Positions 1 through 7,852 of a DNA stretch of 64,000 bases are shown here, piece after piece. The notes under the pieces are model-generated. The model made no database searches. It saw only the letters and a list, made by a program, of their open reading frames with translations, and had not been told where the DNA came from. This stretch comes from Schauerella fraxinea (lineage in GTDB: Bacteria > Pseudomonadota > Gammaproteobacteria > Burkholderiales > Burkholderiaceae_B). Every line of letters starts with the position of its first letter. The first letter of the stretch is position 1. Location of the stretch: the NCBI GenBank assembly GCA_030849945.1, contig JAVDKK010000003.1:1-64000 (forward strand). Reading direction: 5' to 3'. A program made the position numbers and the translations under genes.

Positions 1-22
1 TCATCGTCAGGCTTTTATTCCC

Positions 23-54
23 AAAACCCCGCTGGAGCAATCCAGCGGGGTTTT
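23..54. terminator. Rho-independent terminator, probably bidirectional
   Basis: A perfect 14-bp stem (23-36 with 41-54) closes on a GCAA tetraloop. It is GC-rich in the middle and ends in A4 on one side and T4 on the other, so it can act in both directions. It probably ends a gene that lies before the window. Confidence 0.85.
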
Positions 55-576
55 GCCATTGGGAAATCGAAACGCACACCAGCGGTTGCACCCCAGTGGG
101 CGCACTCCAGTGATTGGACTTCCAGTCATCGGATTGTTGCTAAACCCCGAAAGCGCTCAGGCCGACCGCCGTGGCTTTGCCCCGCCGCTGCGTGACGGGG
201 CAGAACGTTATGATGCAGGGCTATTAACTAATTCCTACATCGGCTAGTGCAGCCGACTTCGCGTCAGAAGATACTTTAGTCGGAGCACACTTCAGGGTCG
301 CACTCTCCGCTCCGTGTAACCCCTGACGCACGCAGGCCCACATCGAGTCTTGGGCAATGAGGCAGAGCATCCTAGAGGTGACCCATCGAACGCATCGCTT
401 GGCGAGCACATAAACCCCAATCAAGTAGTTAGATTGCTGACTAAAGTGCTGACGTACCGCCTACACCACCCGACCGCTCATGTGTCCACGGCCCGTTCGC
501 TCGCAAACGCCAGATTTGGCGAACGTAGCCTAAATGTGGGGTAAGATTCGTGAAAACGACTGTAGGAGCCGTTAAC
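55..576. other. Gene-free stretch
   Basis: No convincing coding region is seen on either strand. The short open frames here have no recognisable protein features and no ribosome binding site. A 7-bp hairpin (178-184 with 196-202) lacks a T-run and is not called a terminator. The last part must hold the promoter of the membrane protein that starts at 577, but no clear -35/-10 pair was recognised. Confidence 0.5.
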
Positions 577-942
577 GTGAATGAAACCCCGATCCCCGTC
601 AAACCCAAATCGCCTGATTTGAAAATGCTTACGCATATCGCGTACGGCCTCTTTGCGCTGGGCTTTGTGACGAGCGGCGCCTTGTTTGCAGCAACGCTGG
701 CTGCTGTGGTGTTGATGTACGTGAAGCGGCCCGACACGGCCGGCACACTGTACGCTGCCCACTTCGACTGGATGTTGCGCACGTTCTGGTGGTCGCTGCT
801 TTGGTTGGCCATCAGCTTTATCGCGACCTTCATCTTTATCGGATGGCTGGGCTTTGTCGCTACTTTTGTATGGGTGTTCTACCGCCTGGTTCGCGGCTGG
901 CTTGCCCTGTTTGAAGGTAACCCACCTAGCCAGTACGCTTGA
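577..942 (+). CDS. Small integral membrane protein (DUF4870-like)
   Basis: The product is 121 residues. After a polar N-terminus of about 15 residues come two long hydrophobic blocks (about 17-44 and 68-103) that can form three or four membrane helices. Between them is a loop with the HFDW and RTFWW signature seen in DUF4870-like proteins of proteobacteria. The function of this family is unknown. I chose GTG at 577 because AGGAG lies eight bases upstream at 564-568; an in-frame GTG at 550 has no such site. The gene stands alone and is followed by a terminator at 1087-1119. Recognition of the family is by pattern only. Confidence 0.7.
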   Translation: MNETPIPVKPKSPDLKMLTHIAYGLFALGFVTSGALFAATLAAVVLMYVKRPDTAGTLYAAHFDWMLRTFWWSLLWLAISFIATFIFIGWLGFVATFVWVFYRLVRGWLALFEGNPPSQYA

Positions 943-1428
943 GTGTGTCCCTGCATAAGGGCACCAATGCGGGCATGCATACCTAAGTTGCGCCAGCAAA
1001 CGGATTCTTTGAACGCCGCGCGCGCCGGGGAACGCTGACCAACTGATCGTTTAGCGCCAGAGCGACACCTGGATTGCCCCGAAAAGACACGCCACCAAAC
1101 TTGGTAGCGTGTTTTTTTTCACACGCGATGCGGGTGTTTGACGGCGGAGCGTGACCAAAAGCAATGCGGGTTGCTTGGGCAGTCCTTATCTTCGCGATCG
1201 ATCAAGGTTTGGCAAAAGGGGCATCGCGCTACAGCCTACAGCGTTGACTGTGGCGCTGGAAATCGATGACGCAGGGATGCAGACCGCGGGATAGCGACGA
1301 TATAGGTAGAACGAGTGGGGAGGGACTACGGTGCAGCGCGAGAGCTGCTGGGAAGAATCGACCGCGACAGTACGCATGTCGCGGTGATCGGGCGGGAGGT
1401 GACAGCGCACCTCGCCACCATGGCAGCT
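943..1428. other. Intergenic stretch between convergent genes
   Basis: Apart from the terminator at 1087-1119 nothing is recognised here. Open frames that run through 1266-1752 on the plus strand are antisense to the SWIB gene and show no protein family. Confidence 0.5.
1087..1119 (+). terminator. Rho-independent terminator of the membrane-protein gene
   Basis: A stem of 1087-1097 with 1102-1112 has one mismatch and a four-base loop, and runs into T8 at 1112-1119. The T-run lies on the plus side, downstream of the gene ending at 942. Confidence 0.75.
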
Positions 1429-1701
1429 TTATTTCAGGTGTGCGTTGACCAGCTTGGTCAATTCAAACATCGAGACTTGATCTTTCTGGAAAATCGGGCG
1501 CAGCTTGTCGTCTGCATTGATGTTGCGACGGTTCGCGGCATCTTGCAGGTCGTGCTTCTTGATGTACTCCCAGATCTTCTTCGTAACCTCGGTGCGCGGC
1601 ACAGCTTCCGACCCGATCACGGCGGCCAGTTCGGCGCTGGGAGTCAAGGGCTTCATGAAAGCCGCGTTAGGCTTGCGCGCGGTTGTGGAGGTAGTGGCCA
1701 T
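1429..1701 (-). CDS. SWIB/MDM2 domain protein
   Basis: The product is 90 residues, almost all of it one SWIB/MDM2 domain (about 16-90). It has the typical run from LTPSAELAAVIG to the helix KKIWEYIKKHDLQD, then INADDKLRPIF and a closing helix MFELTKLVNAHL. Small stand-alone SWIB proteins occur in many Burkholderiales and in Chlamydia, where one is fused to a topoisomerase. A role in DNA topology or nucleoid function is assumed, not shown. The ATG at 1701 is chosen because AAGGAG (1711-1716, read on the minus strand) sits ten bases before it. A longer open frame upstream has no support. It is divergent from the M20 amidohydrolase gene, with 141 bases between them. Confidence 0.9.
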   Translation of the reverse strand: MATTSTTARKPNAAFMKPLTPSAELAAVIGSEAVPRTEVTKKIWEYIKKHDLQDAANRRNINADDKLRPIFQKDQVSMFELTKLVNAHLK

Positions 1702-1842
1702 AAGACGGCGCTCCTTCTGGTGATTGGAAAAATGTCCTGCGCCGAAGCATAGCGGTTCCGGATCGTAAAGACAAAGGCATTTATTGTCTGTAGCAACTAA
1801 AATAGAGGATCGTTTCATCCTACTGCCATTCGCCTCGTGACC

Positions 1843-3042
1843 ATGACTGAAGTTACCGCTGCACTCAAGGCTATTCAATCCTTTCATTCCGATCTCACCG
1901 CCATCCGGCGCGATCTGCACGCGCATCCGGAGCTGGGGTTCGAGGAGGTACGCACCTCGGGCATCGTGGCCGGCGCCCTGGAGGCGATGGGGGTGGAAGT
2001 GCACCGGGGCTATGCCAAGACCGGCGTGGTCGGTGTTATTCGGGGACGGACCAACGATAGTGGTCGTATGATCGGGTTGCGCGCGGATATGGACGCGTTG
2101 CCCATGACCGAAGACAACAGTTTCGGTCACAAATCGACCAAGTCCGGCCTGATGCACGGCTGTGGGCACGATGGGCACACGACGATTCTGTTGGGTGCCG
2201 CCCGCTATCTGGCGCAGACGCGTAATTTTGACGGCACGGCCGTGTTGATCTTCCAACCCGCAGAAGAGGGGTTGGGCGGCGCGAAGGCGATGTTGGAAGA
2301 CGGGCTGTTCGATACGTTTCCATGTGACGCGATTTACGCGATGCATAACTGGCCCGGCCTGCCGCCTAATACGGTGGGTATCAATCCGGGGCCAATGATG
2401 GCCGCAGCCGATCGCTTTGAGGTGGTGATTACGGGCCGCGGCGGTCACGGCGCACATCCTTATCAAACGATCGACCCCGTGCTTGTTGCCGGCCATGTGA
2501 TCACGGCGCTGCAGAGCGTGGTGTCGCGCAATGTGAATCCGCTGGATTCTGCCGTGGTGTCGATTGGCTCCTTACAAGCGGGGCACCCGGGCGCCATGAG
2601 CGTGATCCCGAGTGAAGTTCGCCTGGTGGGGACCGTGCGTACATTTCGCCGCTCGGTGCAGGAAATGGTCGAGACACGGATGCGCGGCGTGGTCGAGGGC
2701 ATTGCAGTGGCTTTTGGCGCCCAGGCCAAGCTCAACTACGAGCGGATGTACCCGGCCACGTTGAATACACCGCAACACGCACAACTGGTGGGCGATATCG
2801 CGACCGATATGCTCGGAAAACAGCAGGTGGTGCGCGACTTGGTGCCGTCGATGGGTTCGGAGGATTTTTCCTTCATGTTGCAAGCACGCCCAGGCGCCTA
2901 CTTCCGCGTGGGTCAGGGTGGCGCCGAGGCAGGATGCACGCTGCACAATACGCGGTACGATTTCAACGACGAGATCATTCCGGTCGGGAGTGCGATGTTT
3001 GCTGCCTTGGCCGAAAAAGGAATGCCGCTGGCCGACATCTGA
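1843..3042 (+). CDS. M20 family amidohydrolase (hippurate hydrolase-like)
   Basis: A 399-residue zinc peptidase of the M20D subfamily (hippurate hydrolase, N-acyl amino acid amidohydrolase, indoleacetyl-amino acid hydrolase). Members cut the amide bond of N-acyl amino acids in the cytoplasm. Visible signatures are HPELGFEE (28-35), RADMDALP (80-87) and HGCGHDGH (105-112), with the metal ligands Cys107 and His109, followed by the glutamate pair in QPAEEG and a C-terminal GSEDFSF. The dimerisation domain lies in the middle. The start is either ATG 1843 or GTG 1837, two codons earlier; neither has a good ribosome binding site. The gene stands alone, so the real substrate cannot be inferred from neighbours. 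Confidence 0.88.
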   Translation: MTEVTAALKAIQSFHSDLTAIRRDLHAHPELGFEEVRTSGIVAGALEAMGVEVHRGYAKTGVVGVIRGRTNDSGRMIGLRADMDALPMTEDNSFGHKSTKSGLMHGCGHDGHTTILLGAARYLAQTRNFDGTAVLIFQPAEEGLGGAKAMLEDGLFDTFPCDAIYAMHNWPGLPPNTVGINPGPMMAAADRFEVVITGRGGHGAHPYQTIDPVLVAGHVITALQSVVSRNVNPLDSAVVSIGSLQAGHPGAMSVIPSEVRLVGTVRTFRRSVQEMVETRMRGVVEGIAVAFGAQAKLNYERMYPATLNTPQHAQLVGDIATDMLGKQQVVRDLVPSMGSEDFSFMLQARPGAYFRVGQGGAEAGCTLHNTRYDFNDEIIPVGSAMFAALAEKGMPLADI

Positions 3043-3346
3043 TCGTCGCGCGCCAATTCGGTTGCGGCCCACTTGTGCTGCCTGTTCGCTGCCGACTTGC
3101 TGCCCATTTGGTGCCCGCTTAGTGCCCGTTTAGTGTCCACCTGCTGCCGACTTGCCGCCGAATTAACGCCTATGCCGACTTGCCGCTCATTCAGCCCATC
3201 CAGCCCATTTGCAGCCGACCCGCCGCTCATTTGCCGACCATCTGCTGTCCCCTTGCCGCCGATTTTCTGCCGAAGAGCCGCGTGCCGACGAGCCAACGAG
3301 CCGCGTGCCGACCAATTTATCGCTAACCAATAAGTGACCTGATTTT
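3043..3346. repeat. Low-complexity spacer with degenerate GCCGACTTGC-like repeats
   Basis: This 304-base gap before pyrC is built from imperfect copies of short words such as GCCGACTTG, TGCCCATTTG, GCCCGTTTAG and CCGCGTGCCGAC. No frame looks like a real protein, and no clear promoter was found. It resembles an older, decayed form of the clean tandem repeats found elsewhere in the window. Confidence 0.55.
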
Positions 3347-4411
3347 ATGACTAGCATCACCATCACCCGGCCCGACGATTGGCATCTGCATTTGCGCGAT
3401 GGCGAGGCATTGGCTGCCGTTGTGGGCGATACCGCACGGCAGTTTTCGCGCGCGATCATCATGCCCAATTTGCGTCCGCCCGTGACGACGACCGAGCAGG
3501 CGTTGGCGTATCGCGAGCGCATCCTGACGGCGGTGGCCGGTGCGGGCGTGGCGGCTGATCGCTTTACGCCGCTGATGACGCTTTACCTGACCAATAACAC
3601 CAGCGCCGAAGAGATCCGGCTCGCCAAAGCGTCGGGCCATGTGTACGCGGTCAAGCTGTATCCCGCCGGCGCGACGACGAACTCGGATGCGGGGGTGACG
3701 GATCTGTTGGGCCATTGCACGGCAGCGCTCGAAGCGTTGCAGGCCTGCGGCATGCCGCTTTTGGTGCATGGCGAAGTGACCGATCCCGGTATCGATGTGT
3801 TCGATCGTGAAGCGATCTTTATCGATCGTGTGATGATTCCGTTGCGTCGGGCGTTTCCGGAACTCAAAGTGGTGTTCGAGCACATCACGACGCGGGAAGG
3901 TGCGCATTATGTGCGCGATGCCGAGGGGCCGGTCGCAGCCACCATTACGCCGCAGCACTTGCTTTACAACCGCAACGCGCTGTTTACCGGCGGTGTGCGT
4001 CCGCATTGGTATTGCTTGCCGATCTTGAAGCGTGAAGTGCATCGCGAGGCGCTGGTCGAAGCGGCCACTGGTGGCAGCCCGCGCTTCTTTTTAGGCACCG
4101 ATAGTGCGCCGCATGCACGTGGCCTGAAAGAACATGCCTGTGGCTGCGCCGGTTGCTACACCGCTCTGCATGCGATGGCGTTGTACGCGCAGGCTTTCGA
4201 GGCGGTGGGCCGTATCGACAAACTCGAAGCGTTTGCGAGCTTCCACGGCCCTGACTTCTATAGCTTGCCGCGCAACACCGACACGCTTACGTTGGTGCGT
4301 GAGGAGACGGTGGTGCCTGACGAGTTGCCGTTCGGCAATTCGACGCTGGTGCCGCTGGCAGCCGGTGAGTCGTTGTCGTGGCGCGCCTTGGTGGATACGG
4401 CGGCTGCTTAA
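3347..4411 (+). CDS. pyrC: Dihydroorotase (class II)
   Basis: PyrC closes N-carbamoyl-aspartate to dihydroorotate, the third step of pyrimidine synthesis. The 354 residues match the E. coli-type enzyme (348). All key parts are seen: the metal pair HLHLRDG (His13, His15), the carbamylated lysine in YAVKLYP (Lys103), histidines in LLVHGEVTD and FEHITT, and the catalytic aspartate in GTDSAPH. It is therefore expected to be active, unlike the dihydroorotase-like gene at 59883. The gene is isolated, preceded by a low-complexity spacer and followed directly by a tandem repeat and a terminator. There is no strong ribosome binding site before the ATG. Confidence 0.96.
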   Translation: MTSITITRPDDWHLHLRDGEALAAVVGDTARQFSRAIIMPNLRPPVTTTEQALAYRERILTAVAGAGVAADRFTPLMTLYLTNNTSAEEIRLAKASGHVYAVKLYPAGATTNSDAGVTDLLGHCTAALEALQACGMPLLVHGEVTDPGIDVFDREAIFIDRVMIPLRRAFPELKVVFEHITTREGAHYVRDAEGPVAATITPQHLLYNRNALFTGGVRPHWYCLPILKREVHREALVEAATGGSPRFFLGTDSAPHARGLKEHACGCAGCYTALHAMALYAQAFEAVGRIDKLEAFASFHGPDFYSLPRNTDTLTLVREETVVPDELPFGNSTLVPLAAGESLSWRALVDTAAA

Positions 4412-4420
4412 GCACGGAGC

Positions 4421-4559
4421 CGGGCAAAGCAGAGCCGAGCAAAGCAAAGCCAGGCAAAGCAAAGCCAGGCAAAGCAAAGCCAGGCAAAGCAAAGCCAGGC
4501 AAAGCAGGAGCCAGGCAAAGCAGGAGCCAGGCAAAGCAGGAGCCAGGCAAAGCAGGAGC
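4421..4559 (+). repeat. Tandem repeat, five 15-bp then four 16-bp units
   Basis: Starting ten bases after the pyrC stop, the sequence repeats CAGGCAAAGCAAAGC five times (4421-4495; the first two copies are imperfect) and then CAGGCAAAGCAGGAGC four times (4496-4559). The second unit differs from the first by a one-base gain and two substitutions. Frames that read through it give only simple peptide repeats, so it is probably non-coding transcribed spacer ahead of the terminator. Confidence 0.92.
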
Positions 4560-4560
4560 G

Positions 4561-4589
4561 AAAAAAAACCGGCCATGGCCGGTTTTTTT
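4561..4589. terminator. Bidirectional terminator between pyrC and uup
   Basis: The core is the palindrome CCGGCCATGGCCGG, flanked by A8 on the left (4561-4568) and T7 on the right (4583-4589). It serves the convergent genes on both sides. Confidence 0.85.
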
Positions 4590-4601
4590 CTCAAGACCCT
4601 G

Positions 4602-4627
4602 AATAAGGCGGCGCGTGCCGCCTTATT
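4602..4627. terminator. Second hairpin between pyrC and uup
   Basis: A perfect 11-bp stem (4602-4612 with 4617-4627) has a GCGT loop and AT-rich outer ends. It lies just after the uup stop on the minus strand and probably assists termination. Confidence 0.6.
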
Positions 4628-4643
4628 CATTTAACGGCAAGCA

Positions 4644-6473
4644 TCATCCGCCGTTTTGCTTGGCTTCGAGCTTTTCCCAGCGTTCGAATTTCGTCTCGAG
4701 CGTGGATTGCAACACGGCCAGGCGTTCGTTGACGCGCTCGACTTCAGCCGGGTCTTCGCGATACAGCATGCCGTCGGCCAAGGTGGCTGAGAGCGTGGTT
4801 TGCTCGGCTTCGATGGCGGCGATCTCTTCGGGCAGCGTATCGATCTCTTTCTGTTCCCAACTGCTCAAGCGCACACGCTTCGTGGCTTTGGCGGGCTCGG
4901 GCACCGGTTCAGGGGTGCTGTCTGCCAGGTCGGCCACGTCCATGTTGTCGGCGAGCGTAGTGGGCGCGGCCGGCGCGGCGGGACGCTGGGCGACCCAGTC
5001 ATCGTAGCCGCCCACGTAGTCGCGCCAGTGACCGTTGCCTTCGTAGGCGATGGTCTGCGTGATGACGTTATTGAGGAACACCCGATCGTGGCTGACGAGA
5101 AGCACGGTGCCGCGATATTCCTGCAGCAGCTCTTCGAGCAGCTCGAGCGTCTCGATATCCAAGTCGTTGGTGGGTTCGTCCAGCACGAGCACGTTGGTGG
5201 GACGGGCAAACAGCCGTGCCAGCAGCAACCGCGCGCGCTCGCCGCCTGAGAGGCTGCTGACCGGCGAGTTGGCGCGCGCCGGCGAGAAGAGGAAGTCGCC
5301 CAGATAGCTCTTGACGTGCTTGCGCTCGTTGCCGATTTCGACCCATTCGCTACCGGGGTTGATCACGTCGACCAGCGAGGCGTTTTCGTCGAGTTGCGAG
5401 CGCATCTGGTCGAAGTAGGCGACCGAGACGTTGGTGCCCATGCGGGTGGTGCCGGTGTCGGGTTGCAGTTCGCCAAGAATGAGTTTGAGCAGTGTGGTCT
5501 TCCCGGCGCCGTTGGGGCCGACGATACCGATCCGGTCGCCGCGCATGACGGTGGTGCTGTAGCCTTCGACCACGACGCGGTTGCCGAAGCGTTTGCCGAC
5601 GTTTTCGAGTTCGCCGACGAGCTTGCCCGAGCGTTGGCCTTCGGCCAGCGCGAGCGACACATTGCCCACACGATCGCGGCGCTCGGCGCGGTCTACCCGA
5701 AGTTGTTCAAGGCGGCGCACGCGGCCTTCATTGCGTGTGCGGCGAGCTTCGACGCCCTTGCGGATCCAGACTTCTTCTTGCGCGAGCAACTTATCGAAGC
5801 GCGCATTCTCCAGGCGCTCGGACTCCAGGAACTGGGCCTTGCGAACCTGCCACTGCGAGAAGTTGCCGGGGAAGCTCAGCAGGCGGCCGCGATCGAGTTC
5901 GACGATGCGGGTGGTGATGGCATCGAGGAAGCGCCGATCGTGGGTGATGATGACCGAGGCACCGCGCCAGGTGCGCAACATGTCCTCGAGCCAGGCGATC
6001 CCTTCGAAGTCCAGGTGGTTGGTCGGCTCATCCAGCAGCAGCAAATCGGGCTCGCCGGCCAATGCGCGGGCCAGAGCGACGCGCTTGCGGGTACCGCCGG
6101 ACAGGCCTGCGATATGAGCATCGGGCGGCAGACGCAGGCGTTCGAGCAGGGCGCTCACGCGCGAGGGGCGCGCCCAGTCTTCGCTGTCTTCGTCCATATC
6201 GCAGACGGTATCGAAGATGGTGCGCGAATCGTCGAGTTCAGGCTCTTGCTCGACCGTGGCGACCACGAGGCCGGACGACCGGGCGATGTCGCCGTCGTCA
6301 GGCTGCGAGCGGCCGTCCAGCAGGCGCAGGAGCGATGACTTGCCGGCGCCGTTACGGCCGATCAGACCGATGCGCTCACCAGACTGAATGACAAAATCGG
6401 CGTGGTTGAGCAGGGGGTGGTGGCCGAAGGCCAACTGAATATCGCTGAGGGTAATGAGTGAGGTGGGCGCCAT
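4644..6473 (-). CDS. uup: ABC-F family ATPase Uup
   Basis: A 609-residue soluble protein with two ABC ATPase domains and no membrane segments. Domain 1 has Walker A GRNGAGKSS (39-47), signature LSGGTRKR and Walker B LLLLDEPTNHLD. Domain 2 has GPNGAGKTT, LSGGERAR and LVLDEPTNDLD. The C-terminal part (about 525-609) is a charged coiled coil typical of Uup, a ribosome- or DNA-associated ABC-F protein linked to precise transposon excision and ribosome function. I chose ATG 6473 (MAPTSLITL), which matches family starts; the open frame extends 19 codons further upstream without support. It is transcribed toward pyrC. Confidence 0.92.
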   Translation of the reverse strand: MAPTSLITLSDIQLAFGHHPLLNHADFVIQSGERIGLIGRNGAGKSSLLRLLDGRSQPDDGDIARSSGLVVATVEQEPELDDSRTIFDTVCDMDEDSEDWARPSRVSALLERLRLPPDAHIAGLSGGTRKRVALARALAGEPDLLLLDEPTNHLDFEGIAWLEDMLRTWRGASVIITHDRRFLDAITTRIVELDRGRLLSFPGNFSQWQVRKAQFLESERLENARFDKLLAQEEVWIRKGVEARRTRNEGRVRRLEQLRVDRAERRDRVGNVSLALAEGQRSGKLVGELENVGKRFGNRVVVEGYSTTVMRGDRIGIVGPNGAGKTTLLKLILGELQPDTGTTRMGTNVSVAYFDQMRSQLDENASLVDVINPGSEWVEIGNERKHVKSYLGDFLFSPARANSPVSSLSGGERARLLLARLFARPTNVLVLDEPTNDLDIETLELLEELLQEYRGTVLLVSHDRVFLNNVITQTIAYEGNGHWRDYVGGYDDWVAQRPAAPAAPTTLADNMDVADLADSTPEPVPEPAKATKRVRLSSWEQKEIDTLPEEIAAIEAEQTTLSATLADGMLYREDPAEVERVNERLAVLQSTLETKFERWEKLEAKQNGG

Positions 6474-6708
6474 AACATCCGTGAACTGGAAACGGGGCGC
6501 GACCGCGCAATCACGCAGTACGCCCTTCAATAGCCGCTATTGTCTCAGGAACGAGCAACGTGCGTGACCGTGCAGCTGTCCTAAAGCACGAAAACTGTGG
6601 TTTTGTGAGCAACTTCGCGGCTGATCGACGCAAATATTTGCATGTTTGCGGCGTGCGCCGGAACCTGCACGACCCAGCGTTGCGCCGAATGTTCTAGAAT
6701 GGCGGCGC

Positions 6709-7122
6709 AAAGCGGATCGGGCAATCGCGTTGCGGCTTGCCGCATCGAGGAAGGTCCGGACTCCACAGGGCAGGGTAGCGGCTAACGGCCGCCCGGCGGC
6801 GCGGCGGGTGCAAATCCATCGCGTGAGATTGAGGAACAGGGCCACAGAGACGAGTCTGTCAGGTGGGCGTGCATAACGCACTGGTACGGCCACTCCGTAC
6901 TGCGCGTGTCGGCAACGATGCGCGGCCTGGCAGGGTGAAACGCGGCAACCTCTACCCGGAGCAACATCAAATAGGCACGCGTGGCGTCTTCGGATGCCGA
7001 AGGGCGGCTCGCTCAAGCGTGCGGGTAGATGGCTAGATCGGGTCAGCAATGGCTCGGCGAGAGGAATGATTGCCCGTCGGACTCACGTTCGACGTACAGA
7101 ATCCGGCCTATAGATCCGCTTT
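6709..7122 (+). ncRNA. rnpB: RNase P RNA, bacterial type A
   Basis: RNase P RNA removes the 5' leader from tRNA precursors. The hallmarks are present: the conserved block GAGGAAGGTCCGGACTCC and following ACAGGGCAG near the 5' end, GGCAGGGTGAAACGCGG in the middle, and ACAGAATCCGGCCTATAG near the 3' end. The ends were set by helix P1, where 6709-6718 pairs perfectly with 7113-7122. A TAGAAT -10 box at 6695-6700 lies nine bases before the 5' end; no good -35 was seen. A terminator hairpin follows about 130 bases later. The exact ends may differ by a few bases. Confidence 0.95.
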
Positions 7123-7253
7123 GCACACCCCATTTTTCCTTGAATATTCAACTGCTTGTAAGCGGTTACTGCAACACGTCCCGTTCAAACGTAATAACGG
7201 TGACAAATTCGTGACGGCCCTAAGCTTGATCAAACACTTTGAGTTCAATTTAT

Positions 7254-7279
7254 AACCCCCTGATTTGTTAGGGGGTTTT
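7254..7279 (+). terminator. Rho-independent terminator before the dcw cluster
   Basis: An 8-bp stem (7254-7261 with 7270-7277) contains five G-C pairs and an eight-base loop, and runs into a T4 stretch. It probably ends transcription from rnpB and insulates the mraZ promoter. Confidence 0.8.
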
Positions 7280-7344
7280 GATTTTGCTCACTTTGCAAAC
7301 ATCCTCTAAGTCCTTGTTGTGATTGAAAAAAGTGCAACCGTAGC

Positions 7345-7373
7345 TTGACCCGCTATTCCCGTTCCCGTAGAGT
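7345..7373 (+). promoter_or_regulatory. Promoter of the dcw cluster
   Basis: TTGACC (7345-7350) and TAGAGT (7368-7373) are separated by 17 bases, a good sigma70-type promoter. The first MraZ repeat begins inside the -10 box, which fits repression of the cluster by MraZ. Confidence 0.75.
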
Positions 7374-7415
7374 GGGAAAAAGTAGGATTTAGTGCAATTA
7401 AGTGGGGTGCATGGG
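7371..7415 (+). promoter_or_regulatory. MraZ operator, 10-bp-periodic direct repeats
   Basis: Blocks starting at 7371, 7381, 7391 and 7401 read AGTGGG, AGTAGG, AGTGCA and AGTGGG, and a fifth ATGGGG begins at 7411. The spacing is exactly ten bases. MraZ is known to bind direct TGGGN repeats with five-base spacers, once per helix turn, upstream of its own gene. The third block is the weakest match. The array runs up to the mraZ start codon at 7416. Confidence 0.85.
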
Positions 7416-7844
7416 GTGTTTCAAGGAAGCAGCGCGTTAACGCTGGATGCCAAGGGGCGGATTTCGATTCCGACTCGGCACCGCGACGCGCTCGTTTCCC
7501 AGGCCGAAGGCCGTTTGACGCTTACCCGCCACCCCGACGGCTGTTTGCTGGTGTATCCGCGGCATGAGTGGGAAAAGAAGCGCGAGCAGATCGCCGCTTT
7601 TCCGATGACGGCGCGTGCGCTGCAGCGCCTGCTGCTCGGTAATGCACAGGATGTTGAACTGGATGGATCCGGTCGCGTGCTGATTGCGCCCGAATTGCGC
7701 AGTGCCGCGAACATGAACCGGGAAGCCATGCTCCTCGGTATGGGTTCGCACTTTGAACTATGGGATGCCGCAACCTTGGCCGCGCGTGAAGCGGAAGATT
7801 TGGCCAAGGGTATGCCGGACGTTTTGAATCAGTTTTCCTTCTGA
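7416..7844 (+). CDS. mraZ: Transcriptional regulator MraZ
   Basis: A 142-residue protein with two SpoVT/AbrB-like DNA-binding repeats; their signatures are DAKGRISIP (about 11-19) and GSGRVLIAPELR (about 84-95). MraZ forms rings that bind the repeats in front of the cluster and repress it. I chose GTG 7416 because homologues start MFQGSSALTLDAKGR. GGGG at 7404-7407 lies eight bases before it and doubles as part of the operator. An in-frame GTG at 7392 would lie inside the operator repeats and is less likely. It is the first gene of the dcw run. Confidence 0.94.
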   Translation: MFQGSSALTLDAKGRISIPTRHRDALVSQAEGRLTLTRHPDGCLLVYPRHEWEKKREQIAAFPMTARALQRLLLGNAQDVELDGSGRVLIAPELRSAANMNREAMLLGMGSHFELWDAATLAAREAEDLAKGMPDVLNQFSF

Positions 7845-7852
7845 TATCGGTT

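Noticed and set aside
178..202. A 7-bp hairpin considered as a terminator
   Set aside because: No T-run follows on either strand and there is no gene ending next to it.
1315..1752. A 145-codon plus-strand open frame over the SWIB gene
   Set aside because: It is antisense to the SWIB gene, which has a good ribosome binding site and clear family match.
4091..4634. Open frames encoding repeated LCLALLC or KARQS peptides after pyrC
   Set aside because: They are produced by the 15/16-bp tandem repeat and have no start signal or family; the repeat is taken as non-coding.
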